DNA from: Marinilactibacillus kalidii
GTDB taxonomy: Bacteria; Bacillota; Bacilli; Lactobacillales; Carnobacteriaceae_A
Length of the DNA: 42,197 nt
Assembly (NCBI RefSeq): GCF_017599325.1
Contig: NZ_JAGFVM010000042.1
Coordinates: 1 to 42,197 of the forward strand
Direction: 5' to 3'
In this document: positions 1 to 12,104 of the stretch, piece by piece
Position numbering within the stretch: position 1 is the first letter of the stretch
Layout of the letters: each line of letters opens with the position of its first letter
Made by a program: the position numbers and the translations under genes
Notes under the pieces: generated by a model
What the model was told of the DNA's origin: nothing
The model's input: the letters and a program-made list of their open reading frames with translations, nothing else
Databases searched by the model: none

Positions 1-1616
<1,616 letters not shown>

Positions 1617-1800
1617 AGTGTTTGACTTGCTCATTGATAAAAATTGTGAATGAACCTTGTTCATTCGTTTAGTTGTCTTGATCCATAAATGAATCGAAGA
1701 CCCCTGCACATTTGGTTGTTTTTACTTTGTTCAGTTTTCAAAGATCTACTCTTTATAACTTGGTGTTTTGTTTGTTTACTGCTTTAGCAGCAACTAGTAC

Positions 1801-1829
1801 ATCATACCATGATGTTAATTTGTTGTCAA
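1801..1829 (-). promoter_or_regulatory. rrn promoter P1 (nearest to 16S)
   Basis: Consensus sigma-A promoter: -35 TTGACA (complement at 1824-1829), 17-nt spacer, -10 TATGAT (complement at 1801-1806). Transcription would start about 180 nt before 16S. Confidence 0.85.
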
Positions 1830-1899
1830 CACTTTTTTTAAAAGTTTTTTTACAACTCTTTGTTGTAAGCGTTACACCTGTTGGTATGACAACTACTAA

Positions 1900-1928
1900 A
1901 GTATATCTCATAGTTGCAAGATTGTCAA
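1900..1928 (-). promoter_or_regulatory. rrn promoter P2
   Basis: -35 TTGACA (complement at 1923-1928), 17-nt spacer, -10 TATACT (complement at 1900-1905). It lies 99 bp upstream of P1. Confidence 0.85.
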
Positions 1929-1996
1929 TAGTATTTTTTGTTTTTTGTAATATCTTTCTTTGCTACATTTTTAAACCTTTTGCAGCAACGAGATTA

Positions 1997-2025
1997 ATAA
2001 TACCAAGTTATCACACTTTCGTCAA
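1997..2025 (-). promoter_or_regulatory. rrn promoter P3 (farthest from 16S)
   Basis: -35 TTGACG (complement at 2020-2025), 17-nt spacer, -10 TATTAT (complement at 1997-2002). It lies 97 bp upstream of P2 and just after the terminator of the preceding gene. The sequence after its -10 (GTTGCTGC followed by AAAG) is shared with P1, which suggests duplication. Confidence 0.8.
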
Positions 2026-2049
2026 TAGTATTTCAAGAAAAAAATAAGA

Positions 2050-2083
2050 AAAAAAACGATCTCTACAGTGAGAGATCGTTTTT
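2050..2083 (-). terminator. Rho-independent terminator after the AI-2E-type permease gene
   Basis: 8-bp stem CGATCTCT/AGAGATCG with a 6-nt loop, flanked by A-runs on one side and T-runs on the other, so it can work in both directions. It separates the permease gene from the rrn promoters. Confidence 0.9.
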
Positions 2084-2087
2084 TTGT

Positions 2088-3377
2088 CTATTCATCCGTA
2101 TTTTCGGAGTCTTTATCATCTTGCTCAGCAAGCCGTTCATCTTCTTTTTTCTTATTCTTTCTAGCTTTTTTGATATTTTTAATAAATTGACTGTCTTCAT
2201 GATCTTGTCCTCTAATAGCATCCTCGATAGATTTGATTTCATATTCTCCGGCAATATCACCGTAGTATCTATTATATCGTTCTTTATATTTTTGGAAGAA
2301 GTGTACGACAATTACTTTAACGATTGCATACATTGGTACACCGAAAATCAGACCAAATATACCTAAAAGATCACCCACAACCAATAATACAATAATAATC
2401 GTTAAAGGATGTACGTTTAGTTGTTTTCCCATAACATTTGGTTCAACTAAGTTACCATCTACGAACTGTACTACCATCCATACAAGTATCAAAAGGAAAA
2501 CCATTTGCCATGAATCAATCACCGCAACAATAAACGCAGGTATAAAAGATAGTGTTGGTCCGACATAAGGAATGATGGATAAAAAGCCTGCTGCTAGTGC
2601 GAGCACGATTGCATAATCTAGTCCTATAATTGAAAAGCCGATAAACATCATTACGCCAATAGAAGTAGCGATTATCAATTGTCCTTTGATGTACGCGCCT
2701 ACTTGTGAGTTGATTTCACTTGAAACTCTTAGCAAATCTTCTCTCCACTTTGGTGGTACTGCTGATAAAACAGCTTTTGACATTTTTTTCTCGTCTTTTA
2801 ATAAGAAAAATAAAATAAGCGGAAAAGTAATCAGCGTAACAACAATATTTGTCAAGCTGGATACGACTGATGATACACCGCTCAGACCATTACTGAAATA
2901 CTCACTGATGTTATTTGGAATATCTCCGACAAACGTTTCTCCTTGTTCAATGATCGCGTCAAAATCTTGACCGAATGGAAGGTTAGCTGCCCAAGTAGAA
3001 ATTGTACTTGAAATGGTTTCAACGAAACTAGGGAAATTTTCGACCAAACTTTCAAACTGTCCTTGTAGAATCGGTATTAGCGTCCCGATAATGATACCGA
3101 TAACTAATAAAATCAGTACATAAAGCAGCGAAACGCCCCATAATCGCTTGATTTTCTTACTTTCCATAAAATCAACGATTGGATTTAATAAATAGTATAG
3201 TAGCAGTGCAATGACTGCTGGCATAAGTACACTAGAGAACAAAACAACGATTGGATAAAAGATAAAATCCACTTGCTTGAATAACAAAACGATGATCCCG
3301 ATCATAATCAAGACACCTAGTGTAAAAACTAAGCTAGATCCTCCTAAGAACTTGATCCATCTTGATGTTTTTTTCAT
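2088..3377 (-). CDS. AI-2E family transporter / PerM-type permease
   Basis: Polytopic membrane protein of 429 residues from the chosen start. It belongs to the AI-2E transporter (PerM/YdbI) family, whose members export small molecules or act in sodium/proton exchange; the substrate cannot be read here. N-terminal hydrophobic segments (about residues 15-95) are followed by a soluble stretch, then a C-terminal block of several membrane segments with the family's glycine/proline-rich SIIPYVGP region near residue 265. The tail is highly charged (K/E/D-rich). The frame opens at 3383, but the AGGA ribosome site sits only 3 nt from that ATG and 6-7 nt from the second ATG at 3377, so 3377 is preferred. 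It is a single gene between lysS and the rRNA operon, with its own terminator. Confidence 0.85.
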   Translation of the reverse strand: MKKTSRWIKFLGGSSLVFTLGVLIMIGIIVLLFKQVDFIFYPIVVLFSSVLMPAVIALLLYYLLNPIVDFMESKKIKRLWGVSLLYVLILLVIGIIIGTLIPILQGQFESLVENFPSFVETISSTISTWAANLPFGQDFDAIIEQGETFVGDIPNNISEYFSNGLSGVSSVVSSLTNIVVTLITFPLILFFLLKDEKKMSKAVLSAVPPKWREDLLRVSSEINSQVGAYIKGQLIIATSIGVMMFIGFSIIGLDYAIVLALAAGFLSIIPYVGPTLSFIPAFIVAVIDSWQMVFLLILVWMVVQFVDGNLVEPNVMGKQLNVHPLTIIIVLLVVGDLLGIFGLIFGVPMYAIVKVIVVHFFQKYKERYNRYYGDIAGEYEIKSIEDAIRGQDHEDSQFIKNIKKARKNKKKEDERLAEQDDKDSENTDE

Positions 3378-3462
3378 ATTCATTCCTACTTTCTGATAAT
3401 TCTGTATTGTAGATATATCTATTCTATAGTATATAGTGTTTTTTATCGAGTAAAGCGAGAGA

Positions 3463-3514
3463 TAAAAAATGCATGATAACTAACCCACCTAAGACGGTAT
3501 AGCCATCATGCATT
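3463..3514 (-). terminator. Terminator after lysS
   Basis: Perfect 9-bp stem ATGCATGAT/ATCATGCAT (3469-3477 with 3505-3513), followed on the minus strand by a run of T. The loop is unusually long (27 nt). Confidence 0.7.
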
Positions 3515-3520
3515 CATTCA

Positions 3521-5053
<1,533 letters not shown>

Positions 5054-5190
5054 TTATTCTGTCTATTTGCATCACTGACATTGATTTCCAATGCAGTTCG
5101 TTTGCTTCCTTGCATTCTAAATTATAGTAACATACCTTTTAACCTTCTGAAAGGCTCAAAAAGCGACTTTTGCTTATTATTGCTTAACTT

Positions 5191-6075
5191 CTACTGATTA
5201 GCAGCTTCGGTTTTCAATACTTCTAAATCATTTTCACTATATTGGAATTTAGTACGACAGAAATGACATACAGCTTCCGCACCATGATCTTCATCAATCA
5301 TATTTTCAATTTCATCTACACCTAAAGAGATGATGGCATCTCCAAATCGTTCTTTAGAGCAATCACATTTAAACTCAACCGGTGTGGTTTCCAGTACATT
5401 GTAGTCTTTGCTGCCAACTAACCTTTCAAGAATTTCTTCAGGTGTTTCACCATTTTCCATTAATTTGGAAACAAGTGGCAATTCAGCTATAATAGACTCA
5501 ATTTTGTTGATCGTTTCTTCTTTTGCACCTGGTAAAACTTGAATCATAAATCCACCAGCTGCTTTAACTGTTTCATCAGGGTTTACTAATACAGATACCC
5601 CAACAGCCGAAGGTACTTGTTCTGAATTTGCCATATAGTAAGTGAAGTCTTCTCCTAGCTCTCCACTAACTAGCGGCACTTGACCGACAAATGGTTTTTT
5701 CATTCCTAAGTCTTTGCTTACTGTCAACATACCTTCTGTTCCGACAGCACCTTTAACGTCTAGTTTCCCATTATCATTCAATGGTAAATTCACTTGAGGA
5801 TTATGAATATAACCTTTTGTTTCTCCTCTACCATTGCCATCTACTACGATGTAACCAATTGGTCCATCTCCTTCGATTCTGACAGTGATTTTATCGTTAC
5901 CTTTCAGTGTTGCACCTAAAAGAGTCGTTCCAATCATTGCTCTACCGAGTGCAGCTGTTGCTGTCGCCCATGAGTCATGTCTTCTCTGTGCTTCGGCGAC
6001 CATTTCAGTAGCATCTACCACATATACTCTAATTTCGTTTTCGTAAGCAAGTGCTTTGATTAATTTATCTTTCAA
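5191..6075 (-). CDS. hslO: Hsp33 redox-regulated chaperonin
   Basis: Holding chaperone switched on by oxidation; it binds unfolding proteins in the cytoplasm under combined heat and oxidative stress. The 294-residue protein has the N-terminal Hsp33 fold and a C-terminal redox switch with all four zinc cysteines: CxC at C237/C239 and CxxC at C270/C273. The start is TTG at 6075, fixed by an AAGGAG site 8 nt upstream. It lies downstream of ftsH, as in many Firmicutes, but a strong terminator separates the two, so it probably has its own promoter. Confidence 0.96.
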   Translation of the reverse strand: MKDKLIKALAYENEIRVYVVDATEMVAEAQRRHDSWATATAALGRAMIGTTLLGATLKGNDKITVRIEGDGPIGYIVVDGNGRGETKGYIHNPQVNLPLNDNGKLDVKGAVGTEGMLTVSKDLGMKKPFVGQVPLVSGELGEDFTYYMANSEQVPSAVGVSVLVNPDETVKAAGGFMIQVLPGAKEETINKIESIIAELPLVSKLMENGETPEEILERLVGSKDYNVLETTPVEFKCDCSKERFGDAIISLGVDEIENMIDEDHGAEAVCHFCRTKFQYSENDLEVLKTEAANQ

Positions 6076-6124
6076 TCTATTCTCTCCTTCAGTTCTTTAC
6101 TATGATGGTTTACAGCTATTTAAT

Positions 6125-6176
6125 AATACAAGGAAAGAAGAGGAGGGTCTAAGTATCACCTCCTCTTCTTTCCTAT
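6125..6176 (-). terminator. Terminator between ftsH and hslO
   Basis: Perfect 16-bp stem (6131-6146 with 6159-6174, AGGAAAGAAGAGGAGG and its complement) with a 12-nt loop, followed on the minus strand by a T-rich but interrupted tract. Confidence 0.8.
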
Positions 6177-6206
6177 TCCGTTGATTTAGTTATCTTTTTC
6201 TGAAGA

Positions 6207-8285
6207 TTACTCAGAATCACTATCGTCTGATCTATCTTCAAACTGTTTTTCGCGCTCTTTTTCTTTTTCTTCACGCGCTGCTTTTACTTCTTCAAATGAA
6301 GTGCCAATAGGTTCTTCTTCTGGATCTCTATCAGCTTCTTCACTTTCACGTGGAAATTCTACTGGATCATCATTACGTTTGTTTGGCATTTCGCCTTTTT
6401 CAAACAAGCTCTTGATTTCTTTTTCATCCAGCGTTTCAACTTCAAGTAATTTTTGAGCAATCAATTCATGCGCATCTTTATGCTCTTCTACGATGCGTCT
6501 AGCTTCGTCGTGAGCCTCATTAAGAATTCTCAAGACCTCTTGGTCAATCTGGTAAGCGAATTGTTCAGAATAAGCCTTAGATTGAGAATAATCTCTTCCC
6601 AAGAATACTTGACTATTGCCTTCGTATTGAACAGGTCCGAGTAAATCACTCATTCCATATTCTGTAACCATGCTACGCGCTAATTGTGTTGCTTGTTGGA
6701 AGTCATTAGAAGCGCCACTTGACTGAGAATCAAAAATCATTTCTTCAGCAACTCGACCACCTAATAATCCAACGATTTGTTCAAACATTTCTTTTTTCGT
6801 CATCAAGAAACGGTCTTCTCTTGGAAGCATAATGGCATAACCACCTGCACGTCCACGAGGTACGATCGTTACTTTATGAACGATACGCGCGTCACTCAAT
6901 ACCAATCCAACGATTGTATGTCCAGCCTCATGGTATGCAACCATGCTACGTTCAACTTTAGAAATGACACGGTCTTTCTTAGCAGGACCTGCGATAACAC
7001 GATCATGTGCTTCATCCACGTCTAATGCTTCAATTTGTTTACTATCACGTCTAGCAGCAATCAGCGCTGCTTCGTTCAAGAGGTTTTCTAAATCAGCACC
7101 CGCAAAGCCTGGTGTTTGTTTTGCAATTTGTTTTAAGTCTATATTTGATCCCATTGGCTTGTTCTTAGAGTGAACTTTCAGAATTGCTTCACGTCCTTTA
7201 ACATCCGGACGTCCAACCAAAATACGTCGGTCAAAACGACCTGGACGTAATAAAGCAGGGTCAAGTACATCTTGGCGGTTAGTAGCCGCTACAACAATGA
7301 CACCTTCGTTCCCTGTGAAACCATCCATCTCTACAAGCAATTGGTTAAGCGTTTGTTCACGTTCATCATGTCCGCCACCCATACCGGCGCCACGTTGACG
7401 TCCAACAGCATCTATCTCATCAATAAAGATGATCGCCGGTGCATTTTTCTTAGCATTCTCGAATAAATCTCTTACTCGACTAGCACCAACACCGACAAAC
7501 ATTTCCACAAACTCAGAACCTGAGATTGAGAAGAATGGTACGCCAGCTTCACCTGCAACAGCTTTTGCAAGTAAGGTTTTACCTGTTCCTGGAGGTCCTT
7601 CTAACAGAACACCCGCCGGAATTCTTGCACCAAGATTGGAGAACCTACGTGGATCTTTAAGGAATTCAACGATTTCTACAAGTTCTTCTTTCTCTTCATC
7701 TGCACCTGCAACATCAGAGAAACGAACTTTACTGGTTTTCGCATCGTTTTCTTTAGCTTTTGATTTACCGAAGTTCATCACGCCACGACCACCACCGGCG
7801 CCACCACCACCTTGGCCTGCTTGATTCATCATAAAGTAAAGGAACCCTACAAGTAACAATAGAGGGAATACTGAAATCAGAAGACTTGCCCAGATGCCTA
7901 CCGAAGGTTCTTCGATTGGATCGAACTCTACCTTATTCTGATCAGCTAACGCTAGTACTTCTGAAACTGCTGCATCATTTTGCAAGATCGTGGTTGAGAA
8001 GTTTTTGGTTGTTTGGTCTACATTACCAAAAATCGAAACCCCTGTATTATTTTCAACTTCAACTTCTTCTCCATCACGGAATGTACCCGTAATTTCGTAG
8101 ATACCTCCAGTTGGTTGAATCGTGAATTCTTCTACTTTATCGTCTTCAAGAAATTGGACAAATTCATTTGCCTTGAATCCTTGTGAGGTTTCACCTGTGC
8201 CGCGTGTTGCCCAGCTAACCACTCCGATGATTCCGATAAACACAATGATGTAGAAGAGACCGCTATTAAAAAATCCTTTCTTCAT
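6207..8285 (-). CDS. ftsH: ATP-dependent zinc metalloprotease FtsH
   Basis: Membrane-anchored AAA+ protease that degrades misfolded membrane proteins and selected regulators. From the chosen start it has 692 residues. Two membrane segments (about 10-27 and 131-154) flank an extracytoplasmic domain. The AAA domain has Walker A GPPGTGKT (230-237) and Walker B IIFIDE (285-290). The M41 zinc site HEAGH is at 452-456. A long acidic C-terminal tail follows. The frame opens at an ATG at 8297, but the GGAGG site lies between that codon and the ATG at 8285, so 8285 is the real start. A CtsR-type operator lies in its promoter (8376-8392). Confidence 0.98.
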   Translation of the reverse strand: MKKGFFNSGLFYIIVFIGIIGVVSWATRGTGETSQGFKANEFVQFLEDDKVEEFTIQPTGGIYEITGTFRDGEEVEVENNTGVSIFGNVDQTTKNFSTTILQNDAAVSEVLALADQNKVEFDPIEEPSVGIWASLLISVFPLLLLVGFLYFMMNQAGQGGGGAGGGRGVMNFGKSKAKENDAKTSKVRFSDVAGADEEKEELVEIVEFLKDPRRFSNLGARIPAGVLLEGPPGTGKTLLAKAVAGEAGVPFFSISGSEFVEMFVGVGASRVRDLFENAKKNAPAIIFIDEIDAVGRQRGAGMGGGHDEREQTLNQLLVEMDGFTGNEGVIVVAATNRQDVLDPALLRPGRFDRRILVGRPDVKGREAILKVHSKNKPMGSNIDLKQIAKQTPGFAGADLENLLNEAALIAARRDSKQIEALDVDEAHDRVIAGPAKKDRVISKVERSMVAYHEAGHTIVGLVLSDARIVHKVTIVPRGRAGGYAIMLPREDRFLMTKKEMFEQIVGLLGGRVAEEMIFDSQSSGASNDFQQATQLARSMVTEYGMSDLLGPVQYEGNSQVFLGRDYSQSKAYSEQFAYQIDQEVLRILNEAHDEARRIVEEHKDAHELIAQKLLEVETLDEKEIKSLFEKGEMPNKRNDDPVEFPRESEEADRDPEEEPIGTSFEEVKAAREEKEKEREKQFEDRSDDSDSE

Positions 8286-8364
8286 GTCATCCTCCATCTA
8301 ACTATAAGTTGTCTTATTTAAATAGTAAGTACTATTTAGTATTGTAATTGTTTTATTCTTAACT

Positions 8365-8393
8365 ATGTTAACACACTTGACCTTTTTTGACTA
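8365..8393 (-). promoter_or_regulatory. Probable ftsH promoter
   Basis: -35-like TAGTCA (complement at 8388-8393), 17-nt spacer, weak -10 TAACAT (complement at 8365-8370). The spacer is largely occupied by the CtsR-like operator, which supports this being the regulated promoter. Confidence 0.5.
8376..8392 (-). promoter_or_regulatory. CtsR operator upstream of ftsH
   Basis: Reads AGTCAAA-AAA-GGTCAAG on the minus strand. The CtsR heptad repeat is (A/G)GTCAAA-NAN-(A/G)GTCAAA, so only the last base differs. CtsR represses clp genes, and in some lactobacilli ftsH, until heat stress. Confidence 0.75.
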
Positions 8394-8467
8394 TGAATTT
8401 TGTTTGATGTTTAGGTATTTAAAACAATTTTTCATCGTTAAACTGAGGATGTGGTCAACAAGTCGTC

Positions 8468-9004
8468 TTATTGATAAATTTCTGGTTTCAACACGCCGAT
8501 GTAAGGCAAGTTACGATAGCGTTCTGCGAAGTCTAATCCATAGCCTACTACGAATTCATGCGGGACTTCAAATCCAATCCAATCGACTGTCATATCTACA
8601 GCACGTCCAGATGGTTTGTCTAATAATGTAACGATTTTTACAGAGGCTGCTTTTCTGTATTTGAACATATCTTTAAGGTAAGCTAGTGTGCGGCCTGTAT
8701 CAATGATATCTTCAACGAACAGTACATGTCTGCCCTCTACATTTGTATCCAGATCTTTTAATATTTTGACTTCTCCAGATGAAGTCGTCTCATTCCCATA
8801 ACTGGATACATCCATGAAATCAATTTCCAGATAGATTTCCATTGCTTTAATCAAATCAGCCATAAATGGTAGAGCACCTTTAAGTACACCAACCAACAGT
8901 GGATCTTTATCGTGATATTCCTTTTCAAGTAGCTCAGCGAGCTCTTTAACTTTAGCTTGGATTTCCTCTTCTGTAATAAGAATTTTCTCCATATCTGATT
9001 TCAT
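8468..9004 (-). CDS. hpt: Hypoxanthine phosphoribosyltransferase
   Basis: Purine salvage enzyme that joins hypoxanthine (and often guanine) to PRPP to give IMP or GMP. The 178-residue protein has the type I phosphoribosyltransferase signature [13 protein letters not shown] (94-106), which binds PRPP, and the flexible-loop SYG motif near 68-70. ATG at 9004 has AAGGAG 11 nt upstream; a second ATG (residue 5) is possible but less well placed. It lies 33 bp after tilS, the classic tilS-hpt-ftsH order in which the HPRT protein is known to partner TilS in Bacillus. Confidence 0.97.
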   Translation of the reverse strand: MKSDMEKILITEEEIQAKVKELAELLEKEYHDKDPLLVGVLKGALPFMADLIKAMEIYLEIDFMDVSSYGNETTSSGEVKILKDLDTNVEGRHVLFVEDIIDTGRTLAYLKDMFKYRKAASVKIVTLLDKPSGRAVDMTVDWIGFEVPHEFVVGYGLDFAERYRNLPYIGVLKPEIYQ

Positions 9005-9037
9005 TGTTTAAACGACTCCTTCTATTTTAATGTTTGT

Positions 9038-10426
9038 TTAGGTTTCTTCCAGTAACAATACGTATTGCATTTTATCAGGTTTAGCATCAATAGACAATCT
9101 CGATTCTTGAATGTCAATGATCCAAATCATGTTACCAACTGCATCCTCTACCATAACGAGGGTATCTCTTTTTTCTTTCGGTATTTTCTTGTCTATCAAT
9201 AAATCTTTTACTTTTTTCGTTCCCGTCATTCCATAGGGGCTGATTCGATCACCATTCTGTCGATTCCGAACTCTTAGCGGCAAAGTGATAGCATCTGAAG
9301 CAATAAAAATCTTACGCTTAAAGGATTGTCCTATTGGCAGTGCATTCGAGTAGCACAAACTGATTTTCCTATCATCAGGTAAAATTAACCACTCACCAAG
9401 ATTCAAATACATTGGCTGAATAATCCGATTGGCTTTACTGATTTCATTCTTTTGAATCGACACCTTCTGATAACTTTTTACTGCCTGATATTGACCTGGA
9501 AGATCTAGACTGCTGTTAGGTCCAGATTGGATTAACCATTCCATGATCAATTCAATATGTTTTTGCTTATAAATCATTGTTGAATGTTTATAAATATGGT
9601 TCAACATAAATTTGAGCATTTGTCGCTGCATGCTCGTTGTTTCATTTAAAAACATCTCCCCATCAATTTCGACAGACCCGTGTTTGAAAGTCGCGCACTG
9701 CCTTGAACGAGATTCGATCACAGGTTGAGCGATGGACCATACGTCCGTCACGTCTTTTGATAGATCTGCAAGATGTGTTTCCACAGCTTTGTTTTCTTTT
9801 TTAAGAAGTGGCAGTATTTTATTCCTATAACGATTCCTGGTATAGTCCAACTGCTGATTTGTTTCATCTTCTACATACGTTAACTTCTGATCTTTTGCAT
9901 ATCGGTATATCGCTGACTTCGGCACATCTAGAAGTGGCCTAATAAGGGTGTTTTCGTTGAATGTTCTTGTACGTTTGATACCCGTTAAGTATTCTAACGC
10001 ACTCCCTCTGACCATTCTCATTAAAATCGTTTCTGCTTGATCCCCTTTATGATGACCTGTTACTAGCTTATTGAGTCCATTTTCGTTCATAATGGTTGAA
10101 AAGAATGCATATCGTTGATCTCTAGCAGCTTTTTCTATCCCCGATTTTGGATGATGCTGTTTTGACCATGTAAAACTATAAAATGGCACTCCTAATGTAT
10201 GACTCAATCTTTCAACGACTGCTTTATCCTCGCTCGAAGATGGTCGCAGTTGATGATCGACATGCGCTATTGATAATTGCGGTCTATAGACTTTTGGCAA
10301 CTGTCTTAGTAAGTCTACCAATACAACTGAATCCACACCACCAGAGACAGCAACGAGTACCCGATCATGCTGCGAGAAATCGTTATGTTTTTCAACAGAC
10401 GCTGTAAAATGTTCTGCTAACTGCAT
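9038..10426 (-). CDS. tilS: tRNA(Ile)-lysidine synthase
   Basis: Converts the wobble C34 of the AUA-reading tRNA-Ile to lysidine using lysine and ATP, so the tRNA decodes AUA as Ile; essential in most bacteria. The 462-residue protein starts with the N-type ATP pyrophosphatase P-loop SGGVDS (28-33) and has the HVDHQLR segment of the core. The C-terminal domain ends with the family's typical KKVKDLLIDKKIPK stretch. ATG at 10426 follows an AAGGGG-like site. Upstream, yabR ends with a strong terminator, so tilS-hpt may form a separate transcription unit. Confidence 0.97.
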   Translation of the reverse strand: MQLAEHFTASVEKHNDFSQHDRVLVAVSGGVDSVVLVDLLRQLPKVYRPQLSIAHVDHQLRPSSSEDKAVVERLSHTLGVPFYSFTWSKQHHPKSGIEKAARDQRYAFFSTIMNENGLNKLVTGHHKGDQAETILMRMVRGSALEYLTGIKRTRTFNENTLIRPLLDVPKSAIYRYAKDQKLTYVEDETNQQLDYTRNRYRNKILPLLKKENKAVETHLADLSKDVTDVWSIAQPVIESRSRQCATFKHGSVEIDGEMFLNETTSMQRQMLKFMLNHIYKHSTMIYKQKHIELIMEWLIQSGPNSSLDLPGQYQAVKSYQKVSIQKNEISKANRIIQPMYLNLGEWLILPDDRKISLCYSNALPIGQSFKRKIFIASDAITLPLRVRNRQNGDRISPYGMTGTKKVKDLLIDKKIPKEKRDTLVMVEDAVGNMIWIIDIQESRLSIDAKPDKMQYVLLLEET

Positions 10427-10483
10427 TCGGCCATCCCCTTTTCCTACTTGATTGTTCTGGCTTTGTAGTAGTCGACTGGAAAC

Positions 10484-10518
10484 AAAAAGGGTTTAGGGAA
10501 TTTCCCTAAACCCTTTTG
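10484..10518 (-). terminator. Terminator after yabR
   Basis: 14-bp perfect stem (10485-10498 with 10504-10517) with a tight 5-nt loop, a T-run following on the minus strand and an A-run on the other side, so it may act in both directions. Confidence 0.9.
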
Positions 10519-10605
10519 ACATTTAGCATTTTCTTTCTAACAATCAGTCGTTCATTTAGCTGGTTTGAACTATGTGAGGCATACTCTTTTGTTCGTAATA
10601 TCGAA

Positions 10606-11049
10606 CTAGCCTCTACGTCCACCGCGTCCGCCACGTTTGTTTTCTGTACTACGTTTTAATGTGGTTAGGCGATCTTCGCTATCTTTTAAGAAAGAATTCA
10701 TTAGTGAATCAAAGTCTTCTTTTTTAGGAGCAGCATTGCTGCTACGCTTATTCGAGTGATTACTTGGTTTTGGTCGTTGAGGCGCTTTTCTTTTGGGAGC
10801 TTCTTCGGCAGGTTTTTCCTGAGCTTTACGAATCGATAATCCGATCTTCCCATCATCTGCTATAGACAAAACTTTAACTAGTACAGTTTGTCCTACTTCT
10901 AATACTTCGTTGATATTCTCTACATAACTATCAGATACTTCACTAATGTGCACTAATCCTGTTTTCTTTTCTCCAAGATCGATAAATGCTCCAAAATTCG
11001 CAATACCCGTAACCTTACCTTCTACTTTGCTTCCCACTTCGATTGACAT
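10606..11049 (-). CDS. yabR: S1-domain RNA-binding protein (YabR-like)
   Basis: Small RNA-binding protein. Residues 3-72 form one S1 domain (VEGKVTGIANFGAFIDL... GLVHISEVS), as in polynucleotide phosphorylase and ribosomal protein S1. The rest is a basic, proline- and lysine-rich linker ending in an RGG-type tail (about residues 138-147), also suited to RNA contact. The exact role is not known for the family. ATG at 11049 has AGGAGG 13 nt upstream, a long spacing. It follows divIC in the conserved Firmicutes cluster and ends with a strong terminator. Confidence 0.92.
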   Translation of the reverse strand: MSIEVGSKVEGKVTGIANFGAFIDLGEKKTGLVHISEVSDSYVENINEVLEVGQTVLVKVLSIADDGKIGLSIRKAQEKPAEEAPKRKAPQRPKPSNHSNKRSSNAAPKKEDFDSLMNSFLKDSEDRLTTLKRSTENKRGGRGGRRG

Positions 11050-11226
11050 GTTTTCTTTGTTGCCTCCTAGTTAATTTGTAAGCATTATACCATGCTGATT
11101 TTTTAGAATAAAGGCTTTTAGAAAGGTTTTGGATATATTCTTCAAAATCGTTCGCTTTTTTACATCTATTCTTTCCAGCAGATACGTACTCATCATCTAT
11201 TTGATTGTTTCATTATTCTACATTCG

Positions 11227-11670
11227 TTATTCGTTTATATCTTCTTCGACATTTTGTTCTGTTTCTTTCTTATCGGTAACGTCGTCGTGGTCTGGTGTCT
11301 TATCCTCTGGAAAACTAAACACGATCTCATCATCTTTGGTGAGATAATATTCACTTCTGGCCAGTTTGAGAACGTACTCTTCATTCTCGAGAAGGTTGAT
11401 ATAGTAATTCAATTCCTCCTGGTCCATTTCCTGAGCAGCTAATGTTTCCTTCGCGGCTGCTAAATCGACTTTTGATTCTTGAAGCTGAGAATAGTTTCTG
11501 ACTAATGGCGCAACCAGTAATGAGACAAAAATCAATCCGACTACTAAAATGAATGTAGTCCGTCTTTTGATCATCTTTTTTCTTTTTTTGTTTCTGATGT
11601 TCTCAAGCGTCTTTTCTTCTATGTACTGGTTATCTAGTTTAGTGACGACTGGTCGTTTTTTCTTTTCCAT
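11227..11670 (-). CDS. divIC: Cell division protein DivIC/FtsB family
   Basis: Single-pass septum protein that works with FtsL and DivIB to activate septal peptidoglycan synthesis. From the chosen start it has 147 residues: basic cytoplasmic N-terminus, one membrane segment (about 39-60), then a coiled-coil-prone extracytoplasmic part (about 62-110) and an acidic tail. The frame runs back to a GTG at 11706, but an AGAGG site lies 5-6 nt before the ATG at 11670, which is preferred. An extended -10 promoter lies just upstream, within a large inverted repeat. Confidence 0.92.
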   Translation of the reverse strand: MEKKKRPVVTKLDNQYIEEKTLENIRNKKRKKMIKRRTTFILVVGLIFVSLLVAPLVRNYSQLQESKVDLAAAKETLAAQEMDQEELNYYINLLENEEYVLKLARSEYYLTKDDEIVFSFPEDKTPDHDDVTDKKETEQNVEEDINE

Positions 11671-11718
11671 TTTATCCTCTATCCTCTCAAAGAATCCCTT
11701 ATCCACCCGATATTCATG

Positions 11719-11746
11719 ATTATAGCAATAATCTTTCTTTATTCAA
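11719..11746 (-). promoter_or_regulatory. divIC promoter
   Basis: -35-like TTGAAT (complement at 11741-11746), 16-nt spacer, extended -10 TGCTATAAT with TATAAT complement at 11719-11724. It lies about 50 bp before the divIC start and overlaps one arm of the 11724-11812 inverted repeat. Confidence 0.65.
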
Positions 11747-11812
11747 AGGCTTGTCATGTGAATGTAACATAGCATAATGTAAAATGACGTATCTTATAGA
11801 AAGATTATTGCT
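11724..11812. repeat. 89-bp element with perfect 15-bp terminal inverted repeats
   Basis: Arms agcaataatctttct (11724-11738) and its exact complement (11798-11812) enclose 59 bp that contain further nested pairs (GTCAT/ATGAC and ACAT/ATGT). No T-run follows on either strand, so it is not a simple terminator. It fills most of the gap between rqcP and divIC. Confidence 0.7.
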
Positions 11813-11844
11813 TTTCATCATTATAAAACTCACTTGTTTTTTAG

Positions 11845-12102
11845 TTAATCACGATATTTTTCTTCAATGATCGTATACAGTTCTTTTGCTTCATCTTTTT
11901 TCGTTGTATCTCTTAAGTCTTCAACTTTCGCAATCAAGGTTTTATTCCCGAATTTAATTTCGAGTTCGTCACCTACTTGAACAGTCGTTGAAGATTTAGC
12001 CGTTTTTCCATTAATCTGGATGCGGTCTTTATCCGCAATTTCTTTTGCCACTGATCTTCTTTTGATAATTCTAGATACTTTTAGAAATTTATCCAATCTC
12101 AT
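11845..12102 (-). CDS. rqcP: S4-domain RNA-binding protein RqcP (YabO)
   Basis: S4-fold protein of about 85 residues. In Bacillus, RqcP (YabO) binds the large ribosomal subunit with RqcH and stabilises the P-site tRNA during ribosome quality control and C-terminal alanine tailing. The sequence starts [20 protein letters not shown], the typical S4 opening, with the central INGK turn. The frame extends back into mazG, but the ATG at 12102 matches the family start, lies 2 nt after the mazG stop, and has a GAGAGGG site within the end of mazG, so the two are translationally linked. Confidence 0.95.
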   Translation of the reverse strand: MRLDKFLKVSRIIKRRSVAKEIADKDRIQINGKTAKSSTTVQVGDELEIKFGNKTLIAKVEDLRDTTKKDEAKELYTIIEEKYRD

Positions 12103-12104
12103 TA

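Larger units (their letters stand above)
1617..2049 (-). promoter_or_regulatory. rRNA operon leader and promoter region (433 bp, no gene)
   Basis: This gene-free stretch holds the rrn control region on the minus strand: three tandem sigma-A promoters, then a leader of about 180 nt. The leader includes a boxA-like antitermination sequence (GATCTTTGAAAACTGAAC, complement around 1729-1746) and the 5' arm of the 16S processing stem (1719-1740). AT-rich runs lie upstream of each -35 box and could act as UP elements. The open frame across this region on the plus strand has no ribosome binding site and is not a gene. Confidence 0.8.
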
